Notes under the pieces: model-generated
Told to the model about the DNA's origin: nothing
Seen by the model: only the letters and a program-made list of their open reading frames with translations
The model's database searches: none
Part shown: in pieces, positions 1 to 8,375 of the stretch
Position numbering within the stretch: the first letter of the stretch is position 1
Layout: the number at the start of each line of letters is the position of its first letter
Translations under genes and position numbers: made by a program
NCBI RefSeq assembly: GCF_049800955.1
Contig: NZ_JBNAGA010000002.1
Coordinates: 744,001 to 808,000, forward strand
Reading direction: 5' to 3'
Source of the DNA: JAKVBH01 sp049800955
Lineage (GTDB): Bacteria > Pseudomonadota > Alphaproteobacteria > Rhodobacterales > Rhodobacteraceae
DNA length: 64,000 bases

Positions 1-1016
1 AAGCCGATCAGCAGGAATGTCCATTGCGCATCGGCGCCGAGCAGCCTGAGGCCCAGCGTAAAGACGCCCACAATCAGCGCTCCGAAGAGTGCGCCAAGGA
101 TAGAGCCACGCCCGCCAAAGAGTGAGATGCCACCAATCACCACGGCGGTGATGCTTTCGATGTTGGCGAGTTGTCCGACGGTGGGCGAGATGGAGCCGAT
201 CCGCCCCACCATGGCCCAACCGGCAAAGGCGCAGATGAGGCCAGAGAGCAGATAGACGGAGATCAATGTCTTTTTGACATTCACACCCGCAAGCTCGGCT
301 GCATCCGGGTCATCCCCTACAGCATAAACATGCCGCCCCCAGGCCGTGTGTTTGAGCGCATAGGCCAGTGTGAAGATCAGGATCAGCATGAAGATGACCC
401 CGAGTGTGAGCGTTGCGCCGCCTACCTGAAACTTTGTGCCGAAGATTTGCAGAAGCGGTGCGACCTCTTCGATATCCGCGCTGCGAATGGTCTCGTTGGC
501 GGAATACAGGAAATTCGCGGCCAGCACGATCTGCCACATGCCAAGCGTCACGATGAACGGGGGCAGCTTCATGTAGGCCACCAGCCAGCCATTGATGAGC
601 CCGCAGATCATTCCGACCGACAGCCCCGCGAGGATCGCCACCTCCACGGGCATGCCATAGCGGAAGACGAATTGACCCATCACAACGGACGAGAGCACCA
701 TGATGGCGCCGACGCTGAGATCGATGCCCGCCGTCAGGATGACAAGCGATTGCGCCGCAGCCACGATGCCCACGATCTGCACCTGTTGCAGGATCAAAGT
801 CATGGCGAAAGGCGAGAAGAACCGTTGCCCGATCAGCATGCCAAACAGGACAATCGAGGTCACAAGAACGATGAGCGGCACAAGGGCGGGATTGACATGC
901 AAAGCGTGTTGCAGACGCCCGACCAGGCCTTTGTGCGGATCGTCAAACTCGGCGACTTTTTCTTCCGTGCCTTTCAGGCCGTCTTCGAATTCCTTGCCAG
1001 ATGAACTGGTTGACAT
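1..1016 (-). CDS. frcC: fructose-type sugar ABC transporter permease, 3' end outside window
   Basis: Inner-membrane permease of a carbohydrate importer (BPD_transp_2, ribose/fructose class). The reading frame is open from the ATG at 1016 to the window edge, so the C-terminus is missing. The N-terminus has a hydrophilic stretch of about 45 residues, then hydrophobic helices beginning NPALVPLIVLVTSIVLF. The family motif LTAGIDLSVGA follows, and a late segment reads GRGSILGALFGALIVGVF. It lies downstream of frcB on the same strand, separated by about 150 bases holding a strong hairpin. The ATPase gene frcA would be expected beyond the left edge. The Frc assignment rests mainly on the binding protein next door; a related pentose permease is possible. 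Confidence 0.85.
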   Translation of the reverse strand, partial: MSTSSSGKEFEDGLKGTEEKVAEFDDPHKGLVGRLQHALHVNPALVPLIVLVTSIVLFGMLIGQRFFSPFAMTLILQQVQIVGIVAAAQSLVILTAGIDLSVGAIMVLSSVVMGQFVFRYGMPVEVAILAGLSVGMICGLINGWLVAYMKLPPFIVTLGMWQIVLAANFLYSANETIRSADIEEVAPLLQIFGTKFQVGGATLTLGVIFMLILIFTLAYALKHTAWGRHVYAVGDDPDAAELAGVNVKKTLISVYLLSGLICAFAGWAMVGRIGSISPTVGQLANIESITAVVIGGISLFGGRGSILGALFGALIVGVFTLGLRLLGADAQWTFLLIG

Positions 1017-1125
1017 GATGTCCTCCCCGCGCGGTTCGCGCCGCACCCTGCTCCATCAGAAGTCGCTTGCGCTGCGACGCGGGTCGCGCCGGCCCAGAAA
1101 GGCCGTGCAGCGCTTGCAAAACGGT

Positions 1126-1150
1126 GAGGGGCGCATCATGCGCGCCCCTC
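1126..1150 (-). other. intercistronic hairpin between frcB and frcC
   Basis: A perfect 9-bp inverted repeat (1126-1134 with 1142-1150) around a 7-base loop, GC-rich and not followed by a T tract on the minus strand. It sits about 20 bases past the frcB stop. Such hairpins often stabilise the binding-protein part of an importer mRNA, so that frcB is made in excess over frcC. That role is inferred. Confidence 0.5.
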
Positions 1151-1170
1151 GAGGTCTTGTTGTGTTCAGC

Positions 1171-2190
1171 TCAACCCCAGCAGAGTTCGAGACCTTCGGC
1201 CGAAGAAATGGACGGAACGCCATCAACGGGGTTGTCGGTCACGAGGGCCACGCCTGTGTCAAAGAAGTCTTTGCCGGGCGTGTTCTCGGGCTTGGCGCCT
1301 GTGTCCGCCCATGTCTTGACGGCTTCAACACCCAACGCTGCCATCAGGAGCGGGTATTGCTGGGACGTCGCGCCAAGCGCGCCATCTGCAACCGCTTGGA
1401 CACCCGGGCAACCGCCGTCGACCGAGACCACGACGACGTCATCAACCTTGCCGAAGTCTTTCAGCGTCTCATGAGCGCCGGCGGCGGCGGGCTCGTTGAT
1501 CGTGTAGAGTACGTTCACGCCGTCATCCATGGTCAGAAGGTTTTCCATGGACTTGCGCCCGCCTTCTTCGTTGGCGTTTGTGACTTCGTTGTTGATGATA
1601 CGAGGATCGCTTTCATCACCCCATTTGTTGGGGTCACCCAGCTCGACGCCGAATCCCGTCAGGAAGCCCTGGTTGCGCAGCACGCCCACGGTGGGTTGTG
1701 AGACGTTGATGTTCATCATGCCGATCTTGGCGGAGGATGTATCGCCCACAGTGCCCGCAGCCCATTTGCCGATGAGCTCGCCGGCGAGGAAATTGTCCGT
1801 CGCGAAGGTCGCGTCAGCGGCGTCAATGGGGGTCAGCGGTGTGTCGAGCGCAATGACGAGAATGCCTGCATCGCGCGCCTGCCGGACCGCAGGAACGATG
1901 GAGGATGTGTCTGATGCGGTGATCAGGATCCCTTTGGCGCCATCGAGGATGCAGGTTTCAATCGCCTGAACCTGTGTCTCATGGTCGCCATCGATCTTGC
2001 CCGCAAAGGATTTCAGCGTCATGCCGAGCTCTTCTGCTTTGGCTTCCGCACCTTCTTTCATTTTGACGAAGAAGGGGTTCGTGTCGGTTTTGGTAATCAA
2101 ACAAACCGTTGTGCCATGGCCTGCGGCCAAGGCGGCGGAGCCACTAAGAGATGCGAGTGCGATCGCTGTGCCAGCGAGTAGTTTTTTCAT
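1171..2190 (-). CDS. frcB: fructose ABC transporter substrate-binding protein
   Basis: Periplasmic sugar-binding protein (Peripla_BP_4 fold, 339 aa) that delivers fructose or a related sugar to the FrcC/FrcA importer. A Sec signal peptide covers about residues 1-22 (MKKLLAGTAIALASL, cleavage near AALA). The mature protein begins with the family pattern CLITKTDTNPFFVKMKEGA. It also shows ALDTPLTPIDAADATFATDN, YTINEPAAAGAHE and VSVDGGCPGV, and ends LELCWG, all closely matching rhizobial FrcB as I remember it. The ATG at 2190 follows a good GGAGG. The gene is first of an frcB-frcC(-frcA) operon on the minus strand. Fructose specificity is inferred from similarity; other hexoses are possible. Confidence 0.88.
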   Translation of the reverse strand: MKKLLAGTAIALASLSGSAALAAGHGTTVCLITKTDTNPFFVKMKEGAEAKAEELGMTLKSFAGKIDGDHETQVQAIETCILDGAKGILITASDTSSIVPAVRQARDAGILVIALDTPLTPIDAADATFATDNFLAGELIGKWAAGTVGDTSSAKIGMMNINVSQPTVGVLRNQGFLTGFGVELGDPNKWGDESDPRIINNEVTNANEEGGRKSMENLLTMDDGVNVLYTINEPAAAGAHETLKDFGKVDDVVVVSVDGGCPGVQAVADGALGATSQQYPLLMAALGVEAVKTWADTGAKPENTPGKDFFDTGVALVTDNPVDGVPSISSAEGLELCWG

Positions 2191-2340
2191 GATTTCCTCC
2201 CGTTAAGCGAGCCTTTGCGACTCGTCAGACCTAACCCTGCACCTCTGGTGCCGTAAGGTCAACAAGCCAAGAGAATCCGATACTTGCACATCCGAGCGTG
2301 CGGTGCGTGGCGTCAAAAAAGGGGTGGCCTGCGTGGGCGT
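2191..2340 (-). promoter_or_regulatory. frcB upstream region with a short palindrome
   Basis: The 150 bases between frcB and the next gene must hold the frcB promoter. A 13-base palindrome GCACC-TCT-GGTGC lies at 2239-2251 and could be an operator half-pair. I see no convincing -35/-10 pair. Sugar importers of this type are usually controlled by ROK or LacI regulators, but none is encoded in the window. Confidence 0.3.
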
Positions 2341-3204
2341 CTACGGTGCGCTTGTCTCCAGCGCGAGAAGGGCGCGCAAGCCTGCGCGGTAGTCTGGATA
2401 GAGGAGCTCTACGCCCAACTCATCTTTGATCCGATCATTCCGCACGCGCTTGTTTTCGGCATAAAAACTGCGCGCCATGGGGGATAGGTCAGCAGTCTCA
2501 AACGCTGTTTCAGGAGGCGGCGGCATATCCAGAAGCTCCGCGGCATAGGCGAGCACGTCTTGCGGCGGTGCGGGATCATCGTCGCAGACGTTGTAGGCCT
2601 GCCCCGGATTGGGTTTGGCAATGGAGGCGGCCAGCACCTGCGCGATATCTTCGACATGAATGCGCGAGAAGACCTGACCGGCTTTTATGATGCGCCGAGC
2701 CGTCCCGTTGCGCACTTTGGCAAAGGGTCCGCGCCCAGGGCCGTAAATGCCAGCGAGCCGGAAGATGTGGACGGGCAAGCCCGGGATGCCGGACCAATCC
2801 TGCTCAGCCGCCAGCCGCATTTGACCGCGCTTGGTGCTGGGCGACAGCGGCGTTGTTTCGTCAACCCAATCGCCGCCGTAGTCGCCGTAAACACCCGTGG
2901 TTGAGAGATAGCCCACCCATTCGAGATGCTGTGCTTCGGCGAGCTGCGCGCCGATATCACTGACCACGGGATCACCCTCCTCCGTTGCGCCAGCGGAGCT
3001 CAGGACATGGCTGGCCTGGGCCAGAAGAGGTGTCAGATCGCTGCCCGGATAGACATGCATCTCGACATGGTCGGATGTCAGCGCCTGAGCGCGCTCAGGA
3101 TCCCGCGTGGTCCCGATGATGCGCCAGCCGTCTGGCAACAAGCGGCGCGCCAGAGCTTGTGCGGTATAGCCATGGCCAATGGAAAGCAGAGTTTTCTGGG
3201 TCAT
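2341..3204 (-). CDS. SDR-type NAD(P)-binding protein, YeeZ-like epimerase family
   Basis: A 287-aa Rossmann-fold protein resembling the short extended SDR/epimerase family that includes E. coli YeeZ. The start MTQKTLLSIGHGYTAQALAR gives a GxGYxA nucleotide-binding loop. The segment YLSTTGVYGDYGG holds the family YSSTxVYG-like active-site region, and VHIFRLAGIYGPGRGP is the usual downstream signature. The ATG at 3204 is preferred over a longer frame reaching 3276, because the longer version would add 24 low-complexity residues and overlap the divergent methyltransferase. No strong ribosome site is visible. The substrate is unknown; a role in nucleotide-sugar or cofactor metabolism is only a family-level guess. 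Confidence 0.75.
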   Translation of the reverse strand: MTQKTLLSIGHGYTAQALARRLLPDGWRIIGTTRDPERAQALTSDHVEMHVYPGSDLTPLLAQASHVLSSAGATEEGDPVVSDIGAQLAEAQHLEWVGYLSTTGVYGDYGGDWVDETTPLSPSTKRGQMRLAAEQDWSGIPGLPVHIFRLAGIYGPGRGPFAKVRNGTARRIIKAGQVFSRIHVEDIAQVLAASIAKPNPGQAYNVCDDDPAPPQDVLAYAAELLDMPPPPETAFETADLSPMARSFYAENKRVRNDRIKDELGVELLYPDYRAGLRALLALETSAP

Positions 3205-3268
3205 GCCGCAAGTTTGATGCCTGGCCGCGCAGGTTGCAAGAGCGCAGCAAAGCCGTTTCAATGCCTCC

Positions 3269-3898
3269 ATGGACAAGACGCCCGGCCTGAAAAACGCATA
3301 TGCGCTGCAAACCCCAGAGGATTCAAAACGCCTCTATGCGGATTGGGCCGAGACCTATGATGCGGATTTTGCCGATGCCTCGGATTACCGCCTGCCGGAG
3401 GCCGTTGCGCGGCAATACGCAGCCCGTGGCGGCGCGGGGCCTGTGCTTGATCTCGGCGCCGGGACCGGGCTTGTGGGGCAGTGGTTGAAGGCGCTCGGCG
3501 TAGAGGCCGTCGATGGGACAGACATTTCCCGCGAGATGCTGGATGTTGCCGCGGCGCGCGGATGCTACCGGCGTCTTTTTGAAAGCGATCTCACGCAAGC
3601 GCTGAACGTGCCGGATGCCGCATATGCCGGTGCTGTCAGCGCAGGGACCTTCACAAATGGTCATGTGGGCCCGGATGCTTTGGAAGAGGTGCTGCGCGTC
3701 ATTGCACCGGGCGGCCATGTGGTTTTCTCGGTCAATGCCGTACATTGGGAGGCCCAGGGATTTGGCGCCACATTGGACCGTTTGGGAACACGTATTGCGG
3801 CCACGGAAAAAGAAGACATCGCGATCTACGGCCCACAGGCCAGCGGCGCGCATGCCGCAGATCGGGCATGGCTCGTGTGTTTGACCCGCGCGGGCTAG
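3269..3898 (+). CDS. class I SAM-dependent methyltransferase
   Basis: A 209-aa soluble methyltransferase. Motif I reads VLDLGAGTGLVG, an acidic residue in VDGTDISREML follows for SAM binding, and the later strand reads RVIAPGGHVVFSVN. An N-terminal YADWAETYDADF segment is typical of small Methyltransf_11/25 enzymes related to the WBSCR27 group. It is divergent from the SDR gene (64 bases apart) and convergent with the aldolase gene (6 bases between stop codons). No substrate can be read from sequence or context. The ATG at 3269 is the first in frame, without a clear Shine-Dalgarno sequence. Confidence 0.8.
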   Translation: MDKTPGLKNAYALQTPEDSKRLYADWAETYDADFADASDYRLPEAVARQYAARGGAGPVLDLGAGTGLVGQWLKALGVEAVDGTDISREMLDVAAARGCYRRLFESDLTQALNVPDAAYAGAVSAGTFTNGHVGPDALEEVLRVIAPGGHVVFSVNAVHWEAQGFGATLDRLGTRIAATEKEDIAIYGPQASGAHAADRAWLVCLTRAG

Positions 3899-3904
3899 TG
3901 CTGC

Positions 3905-4660
3905 TCAGCTGGCGTAGTCAGAGCCTTCCGCATCCAAAACGGCCTTCAGTTCCGAGAGATGACGAATGTCCTGCTCGGGATAGTTCTGGATTTCATCGGC
4001 GGTTTTTGCAGCGATCTCATGGGGCAGGATCGACAGGGGTTGCCCGGTCTGCAAAGCCCGGATGTAGACCTCGCAGGCGCGCTCGAAGAAGTACATCCGG
4101 TTGAATGTCTGCGCGACGGTATCGCCAATAACCATGATGCCATGATTGCCCATAACCATGACGAAGTGTTTTGGGTCTGCCAGAAGCGCGGCGCAGCGCG
4201 CGCCTTCTTCTTCAAAGGCCAAGCCGCCATAGCTGTCATCAACGACCTGACGTTCATAAAACATTGCCGCGTTCTGATCGAGCGGCGGCAGCAATTTGTC
4301 CTGTAGACAGGCGAGCACTGTCGCGTGAACAGAATGCACATGCATCGCGCAACGTGCGTGGCGGCAATGGCGATGAATGCCGCCGTGCAGACCCCATGCG
4401 GTCGGGTCTGGCGCATCGGGGCCTTCAAGCGAAGCCGGGTCATTGGCATCGACGATGATCAGGTCAGAAGCCTTGATGCGGCTGAAATGCACCTGATTGG
4501 GGTTCATCAGGAATTGCGTACCGTCCTCGTTGATCGAGAGCGAGAAGTGATTGGAGACGCCCTCGTGCATATTGAGCCGTTCGGTCCAGCGGAAGGCTGC
4601 GGCCAGATCAACGCGTTCGGCCCAATGCTCCATATTCGGCTGCAGCTGTGTAACACTCAT
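3905..4660 (-). CDS. class II aldolase/adducin family protein
   Basis: A 251-aa cytosolic protein of the zinc-dependent class II aldolase/adducin fold. The histidine pair in AMHVHSVHAT (H107 and H109) and the later histidine in MVMGNHGIMVIGD (H173) match the metal ligands of the fuculose/ribulose phosphate aldolase family. The usual N-terminal segment is present as GVSNHFSLSI. Members of this branch in Proteobacteria are mostly uncharacterised, so it may be an aldolase, a decarboxylase or a non-catalytic adducin-like protein. The start codon overlaps the stop of the upstream VOC gene by 4 bases (ATGA), so the two are translationally coupled. Confidence 0.82.
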   Translation of the reverse strand: MSVTQLQPNMEHWAERVDLAAAFRWTERLNMHEGVSNHFSLSINEDGTQFLMNPNQVHFSRIKASDLIIVDANDPASLEGPDAPDPTAWGLHGGIHRHCRHARCAMHVHSVHATVLACLQDKLLPPLDQNAAMFYERQVVDDSYGGLAFEEEGARCAALLADPKHFVMVMGNHGIMVIGDTVAQTFNRMYFFERACEVYIRALQTGQPLSILPHEIAAKTADEIQNYPEQDIRHLSELKAVLDAEGSDYAS

Positions 4661-5103
4661 GACAGGGCCTTTCGTTCTTCATCTGTTAGGGGGCGGCTGG
4701 GCAGCCAGGCATAGCCCATGGGGCTCAGAAGGCAGGCCTCGCGCAGCCCGTGCGGCTTGTTCGTCGCGCTTTGCAAAACCATCCCGCCCGCGGCCTCTGC
4801 CTGTGCTTCTGCCTCATCGGGGTCAGTTTCGAAAGCATGCAGCGACGCGCCTGCGCCACGCGGCGGCACCTCGGGCAACACATCGTGTAATGGATGGCTG
4901 GCATAGGTCGGATCAGCGTGCAGCTGCATGAGGTCTGAGCCGTAGGCCAGTATGGCGAAATCAGCGCTCACGCGATGGGCCTTCATGCCCAAGACCTGCG
5001 TCAGAAAGGTGACCTCGCGCGCCACATCGCGCACCAGCAGGTTCAAGCCAAGACCGCGCAGGCTGGCGCCAAAATCCTCGGCGGAGATCGTCTCATAATC
5101 CAT
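4657..5103 (-). CDS. VOC (glyoxalase/dioxygenase) family protein
   Basis: A 148-aa protein of the vicinal oxygen chelate fold. The pattern LGLNLLVRDVAREVTFLTQVL is the typical first beta-alpha-beta unit, followed by FAILAYGSDLMQLHAD and, near the end, ACLLSPMGYAWLPSRPL. The histidine in MQLHAD could be a metal ligand; the second half is weakly conserved and I cannot assign a full metal site. It is the first gene of a two-gene minus-strand operon with the class II aldolase (4-base overlap) and is divergent from amn, 62 bases away. The pairing suggests a small-molecule carbonyl or lyase pathway, not further defined. Confidence 0.72.
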   Translation of the reverse strand: MDYETISAEDFGASLRGLGLNLLVRDVAREVTFLTQVLGMKAHRVSADFAILAYGSDLMQLHADPTYASHPLHDVLPEVPPRGAGASLHAFETDPDEAEAQAEAAGGMVLQSATNKPHGLREACLLSPMGYAWLPSRPLTDEERKALS

Positions 5104-5165
5104 GCGTCATATGGTTGAACTCCCCGCAGCAAGCTGTCAACGTCTCAGGCAAAAGGACACAATAG

Positions 5166-6647
5166 ATGACACCGCACGCCCCGCGCATGGCCGTACAAAC
5201 CCCTGAACTCGCCCCGGAAGAGTTCTTTACCGATCCGGCGGCGGCCGTGGCGCGTTTGTGTGAGCTCTATGATGGCGCCACCCGGTTTTTGTGTGATCAT
5301 TTCCAGAAGGCCCTGCGGGACGGCGCGCCGGGAACACGCATCCGTGCCTTCTATCCTGAAATCCGGCTGACCACCGCTACCTTCGCACAGGTCGATAGCC
5401 GCTTGAGCTTCGGTCATGTCTCCGCGCCGGGCACGCATGCGACAACGGTCACGCATCCGAAGCTGTTTGAGAACTACCTGATCCAGCAGCTCACGCTGTT
5501 GATGGAGAACCATAAGGTGCCCGTGCGCATTGGCGTCTCTGATACGCCTATCCCTGTGCACTTTGCCGTGGCTTCGCAGAATATTTCGGTGCCACAGGAG
5601 GGCGCCGGGCATTTCACGTTGCGCGATGTCTTCGACGTACCGGATCTTTCGACAACGAATGATGACATCGTCAATGGCACGCGCCCCCATGAGCTGGAGG
5701 GCTACGAACCGCTTGCGCCGTTTACAGCCCAGCGGGTCGATTATTCGCTCGCGCGCCTGTCGCATTACACGGCAACAGATCCGGGGCATTTTCAGAACCA
5801 TGTTCTGTTTACCAACTACCAGTTCTACGTGTCCGAATTCGAGGCCTATGCGCGCGAGGTTCTGGCGGATCCCGAGAGCGGCTACACCAGCTTTGTGAGC
5901 ACCGGTAATGTCGAAATCACGACCCCGGATGCGCCGCTGCCCGCGAGCGAGAAACAGCCACAGATGCCGACCTATCATCTCAAGCGCGCGGATGGGTCCG
6001 GGATTACGCTCGTCAATATCGGTGTCGGGCCGTCAAATGCCAAAACAGCGACGGATCATATCGCTGTGCTGCGGCCCCATGCCTGGGTGATGGTGGGCCA
6101 TTGTGCAGGGTTGCGCAATTCGCAGTCTTTGGGTGATTTCGTGCTCGCTCATGCCTACTTGCGAGAAGACCGCGTTCTGGATGACGATCTGCCCGCCTGG
6201 GTTCCAATTCCGGCTCTGGCGGAAATTCAGATCGCCCTTGAGCAGGCCGTTGCATCCGTCACGCAGTTGGAAGGGTATGATCTGAAACGTATCATGCGCA
6301 CAGGCACGGTCGCCTCTGTCGACAATCGCAATTGGGAGCTGCGTGATCAGCACGGTCCTGTGCAACGTCTGAGCCAATCGCGTGCCGTGGCACTTGATAT
6401 GGAAAGCGCCACGATTGCGGCGAACGGCTTTCGGTTTCGTGTGCCCTATGGCACGCTGCTCTGTGTGTCCGACAAACCCCTGCATGGGGAGTTGAAGTTG
6501 CCGGGTATGGCCAGCGATTTCTACAAGACCCAGGTGGCCCGACATCTTATGATAGGCATCCGCGCAATGGAGCGTTTGAGGGAGATGCCGCTCGAGCGCA
6601 TTCACAGCCGAAAACTCCGCGCCTTCGACGAAACAGCCTTCCTTTAG
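5166..6647 (+). CDS. amn: AMP nucleosidase
   Basis: Cytosolic enzyme that splits AMP into adenine and ribose 5-phosphate, helping set adenylate pools. The 493-aa length fits the family (E. coli Amn is about 484 aa). The N-terminal half (about residues 15-190) is the AMP-nucleosidase-specific domain, with RIRAFYPEIRLTT and QVDSRLSFGHV. The C-terminal half is a PNP/UDP-phosphorylase fold with NIGVGPSNAKTATDHIA, MVGHCAGLRNSQSLGDFVLA and SRAVALDMESATIAANGFR, where the acidic DMES pair sits in the base/ribose site. The ATG at 5166 follows a weak AAAAGGA. It is monocistronic, with a strong hairpin 16 bases after the stop. Confidence 0.93.
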   Translation: MTPHAPRMAVQTPELAPEEFFTDPAAAVARLCELYDGATRFLCDHFQKALRDGAPGTRIRAFYPEIRLTTATFAQVDSRLSFGHVSAPGTHATTVTHPKLFENYLIQQLTLLMENHKVPVRIGVSDTPIPVHFAVASQNISVPQEGAGHFTLRDVFDVPDLSTTNDDIVNGTRPHELEGYEPLAPFTAQRVDYSLARLSHYTATDPGHFQNHVLFTNYQFYVSEFEAYAREVLADPESGYTSFVSTGNVEITTPDAPLPASEKQPQMPTYHLKRADGSGITLVNIGVGPSNAKTATDHIAVLRPHAWVMVGHCAGLRNSQSLGDFVLAHAYLREDRVLDDDLPAWVPIPALAEIQIALEQAVASVTQLEGYDLKRIMRTGTVASVDNRNWELRDQHGPVQRLSQSRAVALDMESATIAANGFRFRVPYGTLLCVSDKPLHGELKLPGMASDFYKTQVARHLMIGIRAMERLREMPLERIHSRKLRAFDETAFL

Positions 6648-6663
6648 GAGATTTCGGGGCGAA

Positions 6664-6693
6664 ACATGCGATTTCCTGCGGGAAAACGCATGT
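6664..6693 (+). terminator. hairpin terminator-like structure after amn
   Basis: The arms 6664-6670 and 6687-6693 (ACATGCG and its complement) are perfect. Inside them a further 5-bp stem (6672-6676 with 6681-6685) is separated by one A/A mismatch, closing a TGCG loop. No T tract follows, so it may act as an mRNA 3' end protector or a Rho-associated structure and not as a classic intrinsic terminator. Confidence 0.5.
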
Positions 6694-6794
6694 ATGACGC
6701 TTGTCAGCAGCTACAATTTGTTGTGTAGATATCCCACATAGCGTTAAATTACGTGCATGAGGCCCAAGGGTTGGGCAGTAAACAGGAGACACCC

Positions 6795-7082
6795 ATGTCG
6801 AAACCAATGACCAAGACCCAACTTGTCGCCGCTCTGGCAGAGGAAATGGGCACGGACAAAAAAGCCGCTGGCGGCGCGCTGGACGCCATCTGCGGCCTGA
6901 TCACACGCGAAGTGTCGGGCGGTGGCGCAGTGACACTTCCCGGTGTTGGCAAATTCTACCTCCGCGAGCGCCCCGAGCGCATGGTGCGCAACCCCGCGAC
7001 AGGCGAGCAATTCAAGAAAGAAGCCGACAAGGTTGTGAAGGTCACAATCGCCAAGGCGCTGAAAGACAGCGCAAACGGCTGA
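6795..7082 (+). CDS. HU family nucleoid-associated DNA-binding protein
   Basis: A 95-aa HU/IHF-fold histone-like protein that bends and compacts DNA. The N-terminal helices read MTKTQLVAALAEEMGTDKKAA. The beta-arm region has LPGVGKFYLRERPERMVRNPATGE, matching the HU signature around the DNA-binding arms, and the C-terminal helix reads KVVKVTIAKALKDS. The proline in RNPATGE is the DNA-intercalating arm tip. The ATG at 6795 is chosen because AGGAG lies 8 bases upstream; an upstream in-frame ATG at 6753 lacks this. It is monocistronic and ends in a strong intrinsic terminator. It is a divergent HU paralogue, so no hupA/hupB symbol is given. Confidence 0.9.
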   Translation: MSKPMTKTQLVAALAEEMGTDKKAAGGALDAICGLITREVSGGGAVTLPGVGKFYLRERPERMVRNPATGEQFKKEADKVVKVTIAKALKDSANG

Positions 7083-7106
7083 AGACGGTATCGTCTTCCA
7101 AAGTGT

Positions 7107-7137
7107 AAAAGGGTCGCTTTTCTAGCGGCCCTTTTTT
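7107..7137 (+). terminator. intrinsic terminator of the HU gene
   Basis: A 9-bp stem (7110-7118 with 7124-7132, one G-T wobble), extended by A-T pairs, with a 5-base loop and a T6 run at 7132-7137. A smaller 6-bp hairpin (7081-7096) overlaps the HU stop codon just upstream. Confidence 0.85.
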
Positions 7138-7521
7138 GTTGTGCGCGCCGCTGGCGCGCGCTGGATGCTTTGAGGGGCTGTGTCCCCGGCCCTGACGGGC
7201 CGTCCCCGGGACATTTGAGGCAAGAGGAAGGGGTTGTCAGGAGCCATGGAGACGTGCGCCAGGCATTTTCGAAGATGCATGCGCAGGCTTTCTCACGCCA
7301 ATGCATTTTGAATGCTGCCGTTTGGCTCCGAAAATCAGGCCCTGAGAAAAGGCCCGCCGCAGGGCAAGGCTTGTTGACGGACTCGCATTCTCCCCGCTAT
7401 ATATCGCGTTAATTCATGCGTAGCTCCCCTATATGAGACGGGTTTGTCTAGATGCGGGACGGATGAAGTTGGGGGAAAACATGAAACAAATGCGCGCGAT
7501 GGCGACGGTAGGAGATCGATC
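7138..7521 (+). promoter_or_regulatory. 384-base intergenic region with repeat-like block and sigma70 promoter
   Basis: I see no credible gene here. The left part (about 7171-7235) is GC-rich, with a hairpin at 7187-7202, then CCCCGGGACATTT and GGCAAGAGGAAGG. This resembles a dispersed intergenic element I recall from Rhodobacterales genomes. The right part holds a good sigma70-type promoter, TTGACG at 7374-7379 and TATATA at 7398-7403 with an 18-base spacer, pointing towards the LysM gene. The mRNA leader would then be just over 100 bases. Confidence 0.5.
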
Positions 7522-8277
7522 ATGATCCGCTCGTTGCTTCTGGCTTCTGCTTTCTTGGTTGTCACAATCGTTTTGTTGGCCATGCAGCCGTCCGATCGGC
7601 CTGCGGGCTTTGCGAGCGATCCTATCCCCGCTCAGAGCGTGACGCGAACCGATAGTGGCGTGTCCGCCAGCTTGGCACCGCTGGGTGCACGCACAGTGCC
7701 CGTCGAAACGCCGTCCGTTGCACGAGAGGGCGCATCTGAGATCCTCGCCGACCCGCAAGACAAAGTTGCTGCGATGACGGCAAAGATCTTGCAGGAATTG
7801 CGCCAGGCCCCAACCGATGCGCAGCCTGCGCAGCAAGAGGCATCTGTTCCGGCTCCTGTTTCCGCTGCTGCGCCAGTTGCCGCGCCTGTGCGCCCAACGC
7901 CTGTCACTTTCCAGGACCGGCTGGCAGAAGCCGCGCGCAGCGGGCTGTCGGACATCGATTTGGCGCGCTTAGTGCAAGACGGTATGGAGACTGGGGAAGT
8001 CTCGCTGGGCGCTGAGGTCTACACGGCTGCGGGCACGCTGGATGTGAACGCGGTTTTGGCATCTTTGATCCCGGAACGCGCCAATTCAGATCGCGTGCGC
8101 CCTATCACGCAAAGCTTCATCTACCGCATTCAACCCACGGATTCACTGGCCGGTCTGGCTGTCTTGTTCTACGGCGATGCAAGTGCGCATCGCGCCATTC
8201 TGGCAGAGAATGCGCAAAGCCTGACGACACCGGAGGATCTATCCGCAGGAATGCTCATTACGATCCCGGCCCTCTGA
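7522..8277 (+). CDS. membrane-anchored LysM-like domain protein
   Basis: A 251-aa envelope protein. One N-terminal membrane segment (MIRSLLLASAFLVVTIVLLA) is followed by a long Pro/Ala-rich, probably disordered linker (residues about 25-130). The C-terminal part of about 50 residues, from FIYRIQPTDSLAGLAVLFYG to MLITIPAL, matches a LysM peptidoglycan-binding module. It likely stays anchored in the inner membrane and touches the cell wall from the periplasm. The ATG at 7522 is chosen over 7444 because GGAG lies about 8 bases upstream and the hydrophobic segment then begins at residue 2. A strong promoter and an intrinsic terminator make it a single-gene unit. Confidence 0.78.
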   Translation: MIRSLLLASAFLVVTIVLLAMQPSDRPAGFASDPIPAQSVTRTDSGVSASLAPLGARTVPVETPSVAREGASEILADPQDKVAAMTAKILQELRQAPTDAQPAQQEASVPAPVSAAAPVAAPVRPTPVTFQDRLAEAARSGLSDIDLARLVQDGMETGEVSLGAEVYTAAGTLDVNAVLASLIPERANSDRVRPITQSFIYRIQPTDSLAGLAVLFYGDASAHRAILAENAQSLTTPEDLSAGMLITIPAL

Positions 8278-8315
8278 CTTAACAAAAGCAAGAACATATC
8301 GAGCAAAAACTTTTG

Positions 8316-8341
8316 GGGGTCCCTCGGGGCCCCTTATTTTA
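8316..8341 (+). terminator. intrinsic terminator of the LysM gene
   Basis: A 7-bp GC-rich stem (8316-8322 with 8327-8333, one G-T wobble) around a CTCG loop, followed by TTATTTTAT. It lies about 40 bases after the LysM stop and before the convergent Trm112-like gene. Confidence 0.8.
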
Positions 8342-8375
8342 TCGCTGCGGTGTAGATTGGCATTGCCGGGAAGGA

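Noticed and set aside
171..1004. Long plus-strand open frame opposite frcC
   Set aside because: Its His/Asp/Arg-rich translation lacks any fold-like pattern, and the minus strand encodes a clear permease with family motifs.
7374..7450. tRNA gene behind the TTGACG/TATATA promoter
   Set aside because: The promoter looks like those of stable RNAs in this order, but no cloverleaf, CCA end or T-loop sequence could be found.
7335..7583. Possible minus-strand small gene before the LysM gene
   Set aside because: It lies across a good plus-strand promoter and the LysM start; no ribosome site.
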